Assembly (NCBI GenBank): GCA_046484535.1
Contig: JAWOIT010000076.1
Coordinates: 1 to 31,218, forward strand
Length of the DNA stretch: 31,218 nt
Origin: JAPHTQ01 sp046484535
Lineage (GTDB): Bacteria; Pseudomonadota; Gammaproteobacteria; Thiohalomonadales; Thiohalomonadaceae
Direction: 5' to 3'
Positions 1 to 6,891 of this stretch are shown piece after piece. Both the position numbers and the translations under genes were made by a program. Below the pieces are notes generated by a model. The model was given only the letters and a program-made list of their open reading frames with translations. It searched no databases and had not been told where the DNA came from. Position 1 is the first letter of the stretch. Every line of letters begins with the position of its first letter.

Positions 1-85
1 CCCTGAGCCATCAATGCAAGGCGCGTTTCGCAGGTAATGGCAGCGTCCTTGCCAAGAAACGCAACGCCGCAGTGATGGCTCAGGG
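1..85. repeat. Imperfect palindromic element with 13-bp perfect ends
   Basis: The first 13 bases (CCCTGAGCCATCA) are repeated in inverted orientation at 73-85. Inner segments also pair partly (GGCG/CGTTT on the left with AAACG/CGCC on the right). The whole 85 bp can fold into one long imperfect hairpin, which is typical of dispersed REP or MITE-like elements. One reverse frame (about 159 to 1) is open to the window edge, but it runs through this palindrome and is probably not coding. The element may extend left of the window. Confidence 0.6.
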
Positions 86-156
86 GCGGCCGAATGTAAA
101 CATTATTTCCGCCAGCCTCCTTAGCCTCACAGCTCAATCTTCCCGCAAGGGGCTCC

Positions 157-725
157 AGCATCCGTAGGGTGCTGCCGTCAGGCGCACCGTCAAGGCGGTT
201 CGCCTCGCAGGCTCGGCAAACCCTACCAGCTTGGCGTTTACCCCGACATCCGTAGGGTGCCGCCGTCAGGCGCACCGTTGAGGCGGTTCGCCTCGCAGGC
301 TCGGCAAACCCTACCAGCTTGGCGATTACCCCGACATCCGTAGGGTGCCGCCGTCAGGCGCACCGTCAAGGCGGTTCGCCTCGCAGGCTCGGCAAACCCT
401 ACCAACCTGGCGCTTACCCCGGAAGCCGTAGGGTGCTGCCGTGAGGCGCACCGTCGAGAGGCGGTTCGCCTCGCAGGCTCGGCAAACCCTACCAGCTTGG
501 CGCTTACCCCGACATCCGTAGGGTGCTGCCGTCAGGCGCACCGTCAAGGCGGTTCGCCTCGCAGGCTCGGCAAACCCTACCAGCTTGGCGCTTACCCTGA
601 CATCCGTAGGGTGCTGCCGTCAGGCGCACCGTTGAGGCGGTTCGCCTCGCAGGCTCGGCAAACCCTACCAGCTTGGCGATTACCCCGACATCCGTAGGGT
701 GCCGCCGCCAGGCGCACCGTCGAGG
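157..725. repeat. Tandem array of an 88-bp palindromic unit (about 6.4 copies)
   Basis: The core CGTAGGGTGC begins at 163, 251, 339, 427, 517, 605 and 693, giving a period of 88 bp, with one 90-bp unit caused by two extra bases near 455. Each unit carries GTAGGGT and, about 50 bp later, ACCCTAC, so it can form a hairpin. Inside are a smaller AGGCG-GTT-CGCCT hairpin and GGCGCACC. Copies are nearly identical with a few scattered substitutions. The last copy stops at 725, immediately before a broken gene. The unit is not a multiple of three and open frames across it are incidental. The GTAGGGTG...GGCGCACCGT motif recurs as a single copy near 29331. Confidence 0.95.
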
Positions 726-731
726 TTTAGT

Positions 732-854
732 TCAGGTTCGCCTGCTTCTGCCAGTGTTCAAGCGGCCCGGGCCTGCGAGTGTCGCGATAACCAATGCGAG
801 CATGCCCGTGATCAGAATTGGATACCGGTAAGCCGGTTTCAGGTCATTGCTCAT
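732..854 (-). pseudogene. 5' remnant of a membrane-protein gene, truncated at the repeat array
   Basis: An ATG at 854 opens a 40-codon frame that begins MSNDLKPAYRYPILITGM and continues with a hydrophobic stretch (residues 12-28, rich in L, I, V, A), as in a first transmembrane helix. It then degenerates into GRLNTGRSRRT and stops at 732-734, seven bases from the end of the 88-bp array. The start lies 33 bp downstream of the DUF2249 gene on the same strand, which is operon spacing. Reading: this is the beginning of a multi-pass membrane protein, third gene of the NsrR-linked operon, whose remainder was replaced by the repeats. The family is not identified. A genuine 40-residue single-helix peptide is the alternative. 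Confidence 0.5.
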
Positions 855-887
855 GCCAGGCTTCCATTCGTGTCGCTACATGGAATG

Positions 888-1127
888 CTATTTTTTGGCG
901 ATATGCACCTGCCAGGAATCGGGACCTTGCTCGACATACTCCCAAGCGAACTCACCGGCCTTTTCCGATTCGAACTGGTAACGTAGTGGCGCCGGATCGT
1001 GGTCATTGACCAAGAGCAAAAATTCACCCGGCGATAGGGCGTCAAAGGTGTTGAAGATGGTGGAGTGACGATCCCACGGGGGGATGAGCCTCATATCAAG
1101 GATGACACTGCCGTTATTGCTGTTCAT
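888..1127 (-). CDS. DUF2249 domain protein
   Basis: This 79-residue protein matches the DUF2249 family over its whole length. The visible hallmarks are a DMRLIPPWDRHSTIF segment near the N-terminus, a central LLLVNDHDPAPLRYQF block and a C-terminal WEYVEQGPDSWQVHI block. The family is small, cytoplasmic and biochemically poorly defined. It is often found beside nitric-oxide stress and denitrification genes. A strong ribosome binding site (GGGAGG) precedes the ATG at 1127. The gene lies 40 bp downstream of the DUF59 gene and 33 bp upstream of a truncated membrane-protein gene, so the three probably form one leftward transcript controlled from the NsrR-type site at 1509-1531. The family assignment is firm; the role in nitrosative stress is inferred from context. 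Confidence 0.88.
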   Translation of the reverse strand: MNSNNGSVILDMRLIPPWDRHSTIFNTFDALSPGEFLLLVNDHDPAPLRYQFESEKAGEFAWEYVEQGPDSWQVHIAKK

Positions 1128-1167
1128 CGTTTTCCTCCCCCCCGGTTTACCGGTGTGCGTGTTTAAT

Positions 1168-1497
1168 TTAATGCCGGCCCAATAGCTCCTTCGCTTTATC
1201 GGACATCATCTCGGGGTTCCACTGCGGTTCCCATTTCAGTCTGATCACTACCTCTTTTGAAGTGTCCACCACTGCTTGTGTCGCGCCTTTTGTCTCCTCC
1301 ACCAATTGACCGCTCATCGGGCAGGCCGGGGTTGTCAGGGTCATTGTCACTTCAATCCTGTCATGGGACTGTACGATCCCGTAAACCAGACCCAAATCAA
1401 CAATTTTGATTCCGGTTTCCGGGTCGATGTCACCCTTCAGGGCGGCATTGATCCGTTCGGTGGTGAGTCCCTCGATATTGTTATTGTGTGGTGTCAT
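1168..1497 (-). CDS. DUF59 / MIP18-family metal-sulfur cluster assembly factor-like protein
   Basis: This 109-residue protein has the MIP18/DUF59 fold signature: a DPETGIKIVDLGLVYGI segment (residues 25-41) followed by VTMTLTTPACPM, where Cys59 is the conserved cysteine of the family. Relatives such as SufT and PaaD act in maturation or repair of iron-sulfur proteins in the cytoplasm. It is the first gene of a leftward operon with the DUF2249 gene and is divergent from nsrR. The shared intergenic region holds a palindromic NsrR-type operator whose near edge is 11 bp from this ATG. No clear Shine-Dalgarno sequence precedes the ATG. Since nitric oxide damages iron-sulfur clusters, a repair or assembly role under NsrR control is reasonable but inferred. 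Confidence 0.88.
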   Translation of the reverse strand: MTPHNNNIEGLTTERINAALKGDIDPETGIKIVDLGLVYGIVQSHDRIEVTMTLTTPACPMSGQLVEETKGATQAVVDTSKEVVIRLKWEPQWNPEMMSDKAKELLGRH

Positions 1498-1508
1498 TGC
1501 GATACAGT

Positions 1509-1531
1509 AATGTGCATATGATATGCAACTT
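1509..1531. promoter_or_regulatory. Putative NsrR operator (11-1-11 palindrome)
   Basis: The 23-bp site reads AATGTGCATAT, G, ATATGCAACTT. Its core TGCATAT-G-ATATGCA is a perfect inverted repeat. It matches the published NsrR consensus layout (AAGATGCATTT, one base, AAATGCATCTT) at most positions, including the TGCAT/ATGCA blocks and the outer AA and CTT. It lies between the divergent nsrR and DUF59 genes, where NsrR could control both. The match is seen directly; binding is inferred. Confidence 0.75.
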
Positions 1532-1567
1532 CAACTTAGCATGAGATTAGGTGATAATCAATATGTC

Positions 1568-1578
1568 AAATACATGTT
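1568..1578 (+). promoter_or_regulatory. Possible NsrR half-site upstream of nsrR
   Basis: AAATACATGTT matches 10 of 11 positions of the NsrR half-site AAATRCATCTT and lies 16 bp before the nsrR start. The opposite half is poorly conserved. NsrR is known to recognise single 11-bp motifs at some targets, so this could support autoregulation. Confidence 0.35.
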
Positions 1579-1594
1579 CATACAGGAGCCCTGA

Positions 1595-2044
1595 ATGCGG
1601 TTAACCACCTTCACCGATTACACCTTCAGGGTGTTGATATACCTGGGGCTTCATCCCGACGAGCAGATCACGGTCGCTGAGTTGGCGCAGCGCTATGACG
1701 TCTCACGCAATCACCTCACCAAGGTCATCCATTTCCTCGGCCAGTGTGGGTATATCGAAACATTGCGGGGCAAAGGCGGTGGGATCCGGCTCGCGGCGAA
1801 GCCTTCAGAGATCAACCTAGGTACGTTGGCGAGGGAAACGGAGAAAAACAGTGTGTTGGTGGAGTGTTTTATCCCCGATGACTGTCACTGCAAGATCACC
1901 CGGGCATGCAGCCTTGCGGGAATACTGGTTGAGGCGCAGGAGGCCTTCTACCGGGTTCTGGACAAGTACAGCGTGGCCGATATCATCAAAAACCCCACTA
2001 CGTTGAACACGCTTCTCTCCGGCAATACGGGGGGTGGAGGCTGA
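1595..2044 (+). CDS. nsrR: NsrR-type Rrf2 family nitric-oxide-sensing repressor
   Basis: This 149-residue protein resembles NsrR throughout. It has an N-terminal winged helix with FTDYTFRVLIYLGLH, DVSRNHLTKVIHFLGQ and LRGKGGGIRLA, where the SRNH recognition helix and RGKGGGIRL wing are diagnostic. It then has a cysteine cluster with C91, C97, C99 and C105 in VECFIPDDCHCKITRAC. NsrR uses three such cysteines to hold an iron-sulfur cluster that reacts with nitric oxide and releases DNA. Here there is one extra cysteine (CHC). The ATG at 1595 follows a CAGGAG ribosome binding site. It is divergent from the DUF59-DUF2249 operon with a palindromic operator between, so self-control and control of that operon are likely. 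Other Rrf2 members such as IscR are less likely given the cysteine spacing and operator. Confidence 0.88.
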   Translation: MRLTTFTDYTFRVLIYLGLHPDEQITVAELAQRYDVSRNHLTKVIHFLGQCGYIETLRGKGGGIRLAAKPSEINLGTLARETEKNSVLVECFIPDDCHCKITRACSLAGILVEAQEAFYRVLDKYSVADIIKNPTTLNTLLSGNTGGGG

Positions 2045-2107
2045 GTTGCATCCGGCCAACTCCGCCGGCGGATTATCACTCTGCAGCGATGGCGCCGTTA
2101 CAATAAG

Positions 2108-2133
2108 GCGGACTAAGCGCTTGCTTAGCCCGC
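2108..2133. repeat. Palindromic hairpin between nsrR and arsM
   Basis: GCGGACTAAGC, loop GCTT, GCTTAGCCCGC forms an 11-bp stem with one mismatch. It sits between the 3' ends of the convergent nsrR and arsM genes. No T-run follows, so it is either a weak bidirectional terminator or a dispersed REP-like palindrome resembling those at 29386-29412. Confidence 0.55.
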
Positions 2134-2183
2134 ATCGGTGTAGTTATCGGGGAAATTGCTACCAGCCAGGGTGCAGCGGGGAC

Positions 2184-3041
2184 TCAGCCCTGCGGCTTGA
2201 CCGCCTCGATGGTCGCGGAGATGACATACTCTTCCACTCCCCGCCCCGGAGCCCAATCGCGAATGAACTCGCGAGACTCGTCTTTGGGTTGGATGTTTAT
2301 TTGCTCGAAACCGGCTTCTTTGATCATCACCTCAAGCTCCTCGATAAGTGAGGCGTTGCCCATGCAACCTGCGATCAATTGCGAGTCGGCGCGCATCTCT
2401 TCGGGCAATTCAACCGTTGCGACCACATCGGAGATCGCCAGCCGTCCGCCGGTCTTCAGTACGCGAAAGGCTTCACGAAAGACCCGGGCCTTGTTGGGCG
2501 AAAGGTTGATCACACAGTTGGAGATGATCACATCGGCGGTGTTGTCGGCGATCGGGAGGTTTTCGATCTCGCCGAGCCGGAAATCGACGTTGTGGTAGTT
2601 GCCTTTTTCGGCATTGGCCCGTGCCTTGGAGAGCATATCCGGGGTCATATCCACGCCGATCACCCGGCCGCCGCTGCCGACTTCATGGGCGGCAAGAAAG
2701 CAGTCGAAACCGCCGCCCGAGCCGAGGTCGACGACCACCTCACCGGGTTGCAATGCGGCAATCGCCTTGGGGTTGCCGCATCCCAGTCCCATGTCCGCCC
2801 CGGAGGGAACTGCATCAAGCTCATCGGTGCTGTAGCCCAGACGGGTGGAGATCAATGTGTTGATGGCGCCGTCATCCGAGACGCCGCAGCAGCTGGAGCC
2901 GACACCGCAGCCCTCACCGGCGGTTTCCGCCCGGGCGACTTGTGTATAAGCATCCCGAACATTTTGGCGGTGGGCATCATGCCCCTGTCCGTGCTCCTGG
3001 TTGTGTTCACCCGTACCGCAGCAGCTGTTTTGTTCAGACAT
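2184..3041 (-). CDS. arsM: Arsenite S-adenosylmethionine methyltransferase
   Basis: This 285-residue cytoplasmic enzyme methylates arsenite using S-adenosylmethionine. The SAM-binding motif VVDLGSGGGFD is at residues 103-113. The three cysteines that bind As(III) in ArsM enzymes are C88 (GLGCGNP), C176 (SNCVINL) and C226 (AGCMGNA). The N-terminus adds a Cys/His-rich tail with CC pairs at 7-8 and 51-52, a frequent addition in bacterial ArsM that may help capture metal. The start overlaps the 3' end of arsR by 8 bp, so the two are translationally coupled and controlled by ArsR. No ArsB/Acr3 efflux pump or ArsC reductase is in the window, so detoxification here appears to depend on methylation, unless pump genes lie elsewhere. 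Confidence 0.95.
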   Translation of the reverse strand: MSEQNSCCGTGEHNQEHGQGHDAHRQNVRDAYTQVARAETAGEGCGVGSSCCGVSDDGAINTLISTRLGYSTDELDAVPSGADMGLGCGNPKAIAALQPGEVVVDLGSGGGFDCFLAAHEVGSGGRVIGVDMTPDMLSKARANAEKGNYHNVDFRLGEIENLPIADNTADVIISNCVINLSPNKARVFREAFRVLKTGGRLAISDVVATVELPEEMRADSQLIAGCMGNASLIEELEVMIKEAGFEQINIQPKDESREFIRDWAPGRGVEEYVISATIEAVKPQG

Positions 3042-3375
3042 TATCTACTCCTTCTAATTGAAAAGATGAGTTGAAAAAAGAGGCAAGCTCCTCCAGCACA
3101 GCGGGCTCAACCCAGCACTCAACCGACTTGCCGTGTCTGGCTGTGCAGACCAGGCCCGCACGTGCCAACTCCTTGATATGGTGGGAGAGGGTGGAGGGGG
3201 CGATATCCAACCCTTCACCCAGATCGCCGACACAGAGGCGCTCTGCACGTTCGGTTGAGCAGATGGTGCCCGGTTTACAACAAGCCAACAGACGTTGGAA
3301 CAAAATCAGTCTGTGTGGGTTGCCCAGGGCTTTGAACCTTTCCGCTTGTATCTTGATGTTTCGATAATTCGACAT
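3034..3375 (-). CDS. arsR: ArsR/SmtB family metalloregulatory repressor
   Basis: This 113-residue winged-helix repressor has FKALGNPHRLILFQRLL near the N-terminus and the recognition segment LDIAPSTLSHHIKELARAGLV. Candidate thiolate ligands are C32, C33 and C39 (ACCKPGTIC) and C48 (RLCVGDL). The Escherichia coli ArsR site CVCDLC is only partly kept, since the second and third cysteines of that motif are replaced, so the arsenite site must be built differently. It is the first gene of arsR-arsM. A good sigma-70 promoter lies directly upstream and places transcription start near the ATG. No Shine-Dalgarno sequence is visible. Repeated TTCGA/TCGAA elements around 3359-3384 could be its operator. 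Confidence 0.9.
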   Translation of the reverse strand: MSNYRNIKIQAERFKALGNPHRLILFQRLLACCKPGTICSTERAERLCVGDLGEGLDIAPSTLSHHIKELARAGLVCTARHGKSVECWVEPAVLEELASFFNSSFQLEGVDNV

Positions 3376-3382
3376 GTTTCGA

Positions 3383-3411
3383 ACTATAGGTGTAAATAAT
3401 TACGCTGTCAA
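3383..3411 (-). promoter_or_regulatory. Sigma-70 promoter of arsR-arsM, probably giving a leaderless mRNA
   Basis: Read on the reverse strand, a consensus -35 TTGACA (3411-3406), a 17-bp spacer and a -10 TATAGT (3388-3383) are present. A start about 7 bases after the -10 falls at 3376, adjacent to the arsR ATG at 3375. There is no ribosome binding site in between, which fits a leaderless transcript. Confidence 0.7.
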
Positions 3412-3440
3412 CTGCGATATACGGGGCGACAGCGAATCGG

Positions 3441-4085
3441 CTAGGGACGGATGCCGAATGTAAGCAGTCCGAAGTTAATACCCGGATTGGGAGCTTCCAG
3501 CCCGGCATTGGAGAGGTGCTGTACTTGCACACTTATTTCATATCGCTCTTTTTCGCCGAAGTACCATCCCGCCCCCACATGGCTGCCAAAGTGGTACTTG
3601 GAACTGAGATCGCGGCTGGAAACGTGGGTTTTTGAGATCAGGTGCAGTCCCACGCCCGCCTCGACAAACGCCCTGGCGCCATTTGCGGTGGAGTTGATAC
3701 GCTCCAGGCGAAATGCTGGTGTGAGTGCGAACTCGGCAAGCTCGCCCCCTTCGCTATCTTCGTCATTCCAGTGCCAGTAACCCACCCCTAACTCCCAGAA
3801 ACTTCGCAAATGCCAGTCTTTGCGGATGCCGTACGTAAACCATTTCTGTCGGATGCCGATGCGTCCCAGGTAGGTATCCTCCACCGGTTCATGCGCATGA
3901 TTTTGATCGGCAACACCCAGGGAGAATGTATAGCCATCAAAAGCGTCGTTTGCTTCGGCTGTACCGGACTCGGCCCAGCAGAGGAGGGTGAACCCGAGCA
4001 GTATCAGCCCGGCCCGGCACAAACGCTGTCCCGATAGTTTATGTGCTCGTATTGCCAAAAAATTCAGCCTCCCTGACAGCTCCAT
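3441..4085 (-). CDS. PagL-like lipid A 3-O-deacylase / acyloxyacyl hydrolase family
   Basis: This 214-residue predicted outer-membrane beta-barrel has a signal peptide (hydrophobic AGLILLGFTLLCWA, likely cleaved after TAEA near residue 45) and alternating aromatic strands. It ends with the PagL signature QHLSNAGLEAPNPGINF, where H190 and S192 correspond to the catalytic His and Ser of PagL. The third catalytic residue was not assigned. PagL removes a 3-O-linked acyl chain from lipid A in the outer membrane and changes envelope permeability and immune recognition. The ATG at 4085 lacks a ribosome binding site. A TTG at 4058 follows GGGAGG at 9-bp spacing and still precedes the signal peptide, so it is a strong alternative start. 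The gene stands alone, downstream of the divergent-side arsR promoter. Confidence 0.8.
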   Translation of the reverse strand: MELSGRLNFLAIRAHKLSGQRLCRAGLILLGFTLLCWAESGTAEANDAFDGYTFSLGVADQNHAHEPVEDTYLGRIGIRQKWFTYGIRKDWHLRSFWELGVGYWHWNDEDSEGGELAEFALTPAFRLERINSTANGARAFVEAGVGLHLISKTHVSSRDLSSKYHFGSHVGAGWYFGEKERYEISVQVQHLSNAGLEAPNPGINFGLLTFGIRP

Positions 4086-4367
4086 GAATGATCGGCAACG
4101 ACGCGCTCAATCGCTATGTTTCATCACTGCACATAATTAAAACTAGTCGCACGTACGGCATGGCGCTAGTAGGGAAACGGTGTACATGTGTGTACCTGTT
4201 GAGCCGCGCGAAAACATATCGTCTGCAGTCGGGGCGGGAGATACATGGCGGTGGGTAAGGCCTGGAAAGAGACACCGGTACGGCGTGTTTGCTGTTTCCT
4301 ATACGACGGCAGAGGTGTCGACTATCTTTTCATCATGAAAGCCACGTGCTCTGATGAAGGAGGCGAT

Positions 4368-4910
4368 ATGTACACCATGAATAGACAGCTCTCTCATAGC
4401 CGGTATGGAGCCGGTATAGGTTTCAAAGCAAACAACCGCAGGCGTATCGGCAAGCTCTCTACAGCGGTTATTGCTGTGACGATCACGGGTGTACTTGGCT
4501 TGTCGGGTTGCGCCGGTACCGGTCCGCAGGAGCAGTCCGGGATGGTCATCGGCGGCGTTCTCGGTGGGCTGCTCGGCTCGGAGGTAGGCGGAGGTAGCGG
4601 CAGAACGGCGGCGATTATCGTCGGTACTATGGCCGGTGCCGCCATCGGCGGTTCGGTGGGGCGCTCCATGGATGATCTGGATCGGATGAGGACGGCGGCC
4701 ACGCTGGAGAATGTTCGCACCGGGGTCTCCAGTACCTGGCGTAATCCCGATACCGGTTACCAGTATACCGTGACGCCCACCGAGACCTACGAGACCTCCT
4801 CGGGGCCCTGTCGGGAATACACCATTAATGCAATCATCGGCGGAAGCACCGAGCAGGTTTACGGCACCGCCTGCCGTCAGGCCGATGGCAGCTGGCGTAT
4901 GATGAACTAA
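4368..4910 (+). CDS. Glycine-zipper surface lipoprotein (RT0821/Lpp0805-like)
   Basis: This 180-residue lipoprotein starts at the ATG at 4368, which follows AAGGAGG; the longer upstream frame (from 4245) lacks support. A long positively charged N-region leads into a hydrophobic helix and lipobox LSGC, with lipidated Cys48. It continues with a glycine-zipper double helix of the GGVLGGLLGSEVGGG and GAAIGGSVGRSMD type, then a C-terminal domain with TWRNPDTGYQYTVTPTETY and paired cysteines around residues 147 and 167. This order is that of the 17-kDa antigen/RT0821 surface proteins, which sit in the outer membrane. The molecular function is unknown. The unusually long N-region before the lipobox is odd and may mean translation starts still later. 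Confidence 0.8.
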   Translation: MYTMNRQLSHSRYGAGIGFKANNRRRIGKLSTAVIAVTITGVLGLSGCAGTGPQEQSGMVIGGVLGGLLGSEVGGGSGRTAAIIVGTMAGAAIGGSVGRSMDDLDRMRTAATLENVRTGVSSTWRNPDTGYQYTVTPTETYETSSGPCREYTINAIIGGSTEQVYGTACRQADGSWRMMN

Positions 4911-4982
4911 AAGTCCGGCTAACGTTGCAGCCGCTGTTGCTGAGTTTTGGGCAGCATGCGGCCGTGCATGAGCATCCTGATG

Positions 4983-5603
4983 TCAGGCCGAACGGCGCAA
5001 GGCCATATGGCCTGCGATCATCGGGCCGATTCGCGATTTGAGCTGTTTCTCGAAGCCGCAACTGAGCAGGCCGTGAAGCAGGCCCGAGGTGAAGGCCCAG
5101 GTATCGAGCGCCAGCAGGGCAGGGTCCAGTCCCGGGCGAAGATAACCGCCGGCCTTCGCCTTGGTGTAGGCCTTCTCCAGGTTGTCCCGGAACTCCTCAG
5201 CCGGTCGTTCCGCCTCCTGCTGCACCTCGGAAAATTCCTCGACGTTTTCACAGCGGAGCACCATGATTTCCATTACCTGCCGTACCGTCGGACACTCATC
5301 CAGCACCTTGAAAAATGCAGTTAATGAGGTCTCTATCGCCTCGAGCGGATCACTGTAATCGTCCGACAGCAGGATGGCGGTGATGCGTTCCTCCATCGGG
5401 ACGAAGGCATCCTCCCGCATCGCGGAAAAAAGCTCGATCTTGTTTTTGAAATGCCAGTAGAGGGCGCCGCGCGTCAGCCCCGCCTCGCGGGCGACCTGCT
5501 CCAGTGAGGACCGGCTGACGCCGTGGCGGTGAAACACCCTGCGTGCGGCATCAATAAGCTGCTGCCGTGTCTGCAGGGCTTCCTCCTTGGTTTTACGGAC
5601 CAT
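4983..5603 (-). CDS. acrR: TetR family repressor of the efflux operon (AcrR/TtgR-like)
   Basis: This 206-residue TetR regulator begins MVRKTKEEALQTRQQLIDAA, as AcrR and TtgR proteins typically do. The ATG at 5603 has an AGGAG ribosome binding site; the longer frame to 5753 is rejected because it runs through the operator. The helix-turn-helix (SSLEQVAREAGLTRGALYWHF) is followed by the alpha-helical ligand domain with MEIMVLRCENVEEF, typical of the AcrR C-terminal region. It is divergent from an AcrA/AcrB pair, and a 24-bp operator overlaps both promoters, so it probably represses itself and the pump until a toxic ligand binds. The gene symbol is by similarity. Confidence 0.85.
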   Translation of the reverse strand: MVRKTKEEALQTRQQLIDAARRVFHRHGVSRSSLEQVAREAGLTRGALYWHFKNKIELFSAMREDAFVPMEERITAILLSDDYSDPLEAIETSLTAFFKVLDECPTVRQVMEIMVLRCENVEEFSEVQQEAERPAEEFRDNLEKAYTKAKAGGYLRPGLDPALLALDTWAFTSGLLHGLLSCGFEKQLKSRIGPMIAGHMALRRSA

Positions 5604-5675
5604 TGGGACAGGTCTCCTGACAAATGCTATGGCGGTGGATACACGCCGCAGGAAAAAACATTCTCTGAGGCTATT

Positions 5676-5699
5676 TACATACATACTAGAATGTTTGTA
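5676..5699. promoter_or_regulatory. AcrR-type operator overlapping two divergent promoters
   Basis: TACATACAT, six bases, ATGTTTGTA forms a 9-6-9 inverted repeat with one mismatch, the same length and half-site sequence as the E. coli AcrR operator (TACATACAT...ATGTATGTA). It overlaps a rightward promoter (TTTACA at 5674-5679, 18 bp, TATATT at 5698-5703) and a leftward promoter (TTGTCA at 5708-5703, 17 bp, TATGTA at 5685-5680). A single bound repressor would block both genes. Confidence 0.8.
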
Positions 5700-5734
5700 T
5701 ATTGACAACAAGTAACTTCCCCCGGAGATCTCCC

Positions 5735-6877
5735 ATGTCCAGGTACGCCGCACCGACCCGTTCGGTCCGAACCATTGTTGTTTTTTTTGCAGTGCTTTCA
5801 GTGGCGCTGACAGGGTGTTCCGATTCGGAAGCGCCTGAAGGCCCGGGCGCGTCGAGACCGCCGATGCCGGTGACTACGATTGAGGTCGAGCCCCGCTCGG
5901 TGCCTATCTCGGTTGAGGTGATGGCACAAACCGAAGGGGCGCGCGAAACCGAAGTGAGAGCCCGGGTGAGCGGTATTCTCATCGAGCGTCTCTACCAGGA
6001 GGGGCAGGAAGTCGAAAAGGGGCAGCCGCTGTTTCAGATCGACCGGTCAACCTATGAGAATGCCTATGCCGAGTCCAAGGCTCGGGCTGAACGGACCGCA
6101 CGGGAAATCAACCGATTGAAGGGGCTGCTCGCCACCAAGGCGGTCAGCCAAAAGACGTATGACGATGCGGTCTCAGATAACGAGATCGCCCAGGCCGAGC
6201 TTCGCCAGGCGCGACTCAACCTCTCCTGGACTACCGTGCGGGCGCCGGTGGCCGGCACCACCGGACGGGCGGTGAAGTCCGTGGGCAATCTTATCAGTGT
6301 GGGGGCGGACAGCCTGCTCACCTCCATCTACCAGCTTAACCCCATCCGGGTGCGTTTCAGCCTGGCCGAAAGCGATATCGCCAAGCTTCCGGAAAAGCGA
6401 CTGGATGTGGAAAAGATCAGCGGCGTTGAGGTAACCCTTCCCGATGGCCAAGTGATCAGTGGCGGTCGCCTGAACTTCGTCTCGAGCACCATCGACCCGC
6501 AACTCGGAACCCGCCAGCTTCGTGCCGAATTCGACAATGCGGACGGCCGCCTGCTGCCGGGGCAGTTTGTCCGTGCCCGCCTGCAGTTCGGTGAGCGTGA
6601 CGGGGTGTTCCTGGTGCCGCAGCCGGCGGTTATGCAGAACGCCAAGGGTTACATTGTCATGCTCGCCGGAGAGGGCGATACGGTGACACCGCGGCCGGTG
6701 CAGACGGCCGGTTGGCACGGCAGTGATTGGGTGATCACCGGCGGGCTCCAGCCCGGTGACCGGGTTATCGTCGATAATCTGATCAAATTGCGCCCGGGAA
6801 TGCCCGTCACACCCAAGCCCCCACAGTCGGCGCCGGCCGAAGAGCAAAAACCGGCCGATGCTGAATCCGATAGCTGA
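5735..6877 (+). CDS. acrA: RND efflux periplasmic adaptor lipoprotein (AcrA/MexA type)
   Basis: This 380-residue membrane fusion protein starts at the ATG at 5735; an upstream TTG frame overlaps the promoter. A signal peptide ends in the lipobox LTGC (Cys28), anchoring it to the inner membrane. Domains follow the AcrA order: barrel-sandwich half with VRARVSGILIERLYQEGQEV, a coiled-coil hairpin (YAESKARAERTAREINRLKG...AELRQARLNL), the second sandwich half TTVRAPVAGTTGRA, a beta-barrel (PIRVRFSLAESDI) and a membrane-proximal domain. It links the RND pump to an outer-membrane channel. The pump gene begins 14 bp downstream. The symbol is by similarity. Confidence 0.93.
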   Translation: MSRYAAPTRSVRTIVVFFAVLSVALTGCSDSEAPEGPGASRPPMPVTTIEVEPRSVPISVEVMAQTEGARETEVRARVSGILIERLYQEGQEVEKGQPLFQIDRSTYENAYAESKARAERTAREINRLKGLLATKAVSQKTYDDAVSDNEIAQAELRQARLNLSWTTVRAPVAGTTGRAVKSVGNLISVGADSLLTSIYQLNPIRVRFSLAESDIAKLPEKRLDVEKISGVEVTLPDGQVISGGRLNFVSSTIDPQLGTRQLRAEFDNADGRLLPGQFVRARLQFGERDGVFLVPQPAVMQNAKGYIVMLAGEGDTVTPRPVQTAGWHGSDWVITGGLQPGDRVIVDNLIKLRPGMPVTPKPPQSAPAEEQKPADAESDS

Positions 6878-6891
6878 GCGGAGCGCCCCCC

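Noticed and set aside
1..159. Reverse-strand frame open to the window edge
   Set aside because: It runs through a palindromic element and shows no recognisable protein family.
326..697. Open frames on both strands across the tandem array
   Set aside because: They result from the repeated sequence, lack ribosome binding sites and encode repeats of low-complexity basic peptides.
157..725. Possible CRISPR array
   Set aside because: The whole 88-bp unit is repeated; there are no unique spacers and no cas genes.
5604..5753. N-terminal extension of the TetR repressor
   Set aside because: It crosses the operator and both promoters; the ATG at 5603 has a good ribosome binding site and the usual AcrR start.
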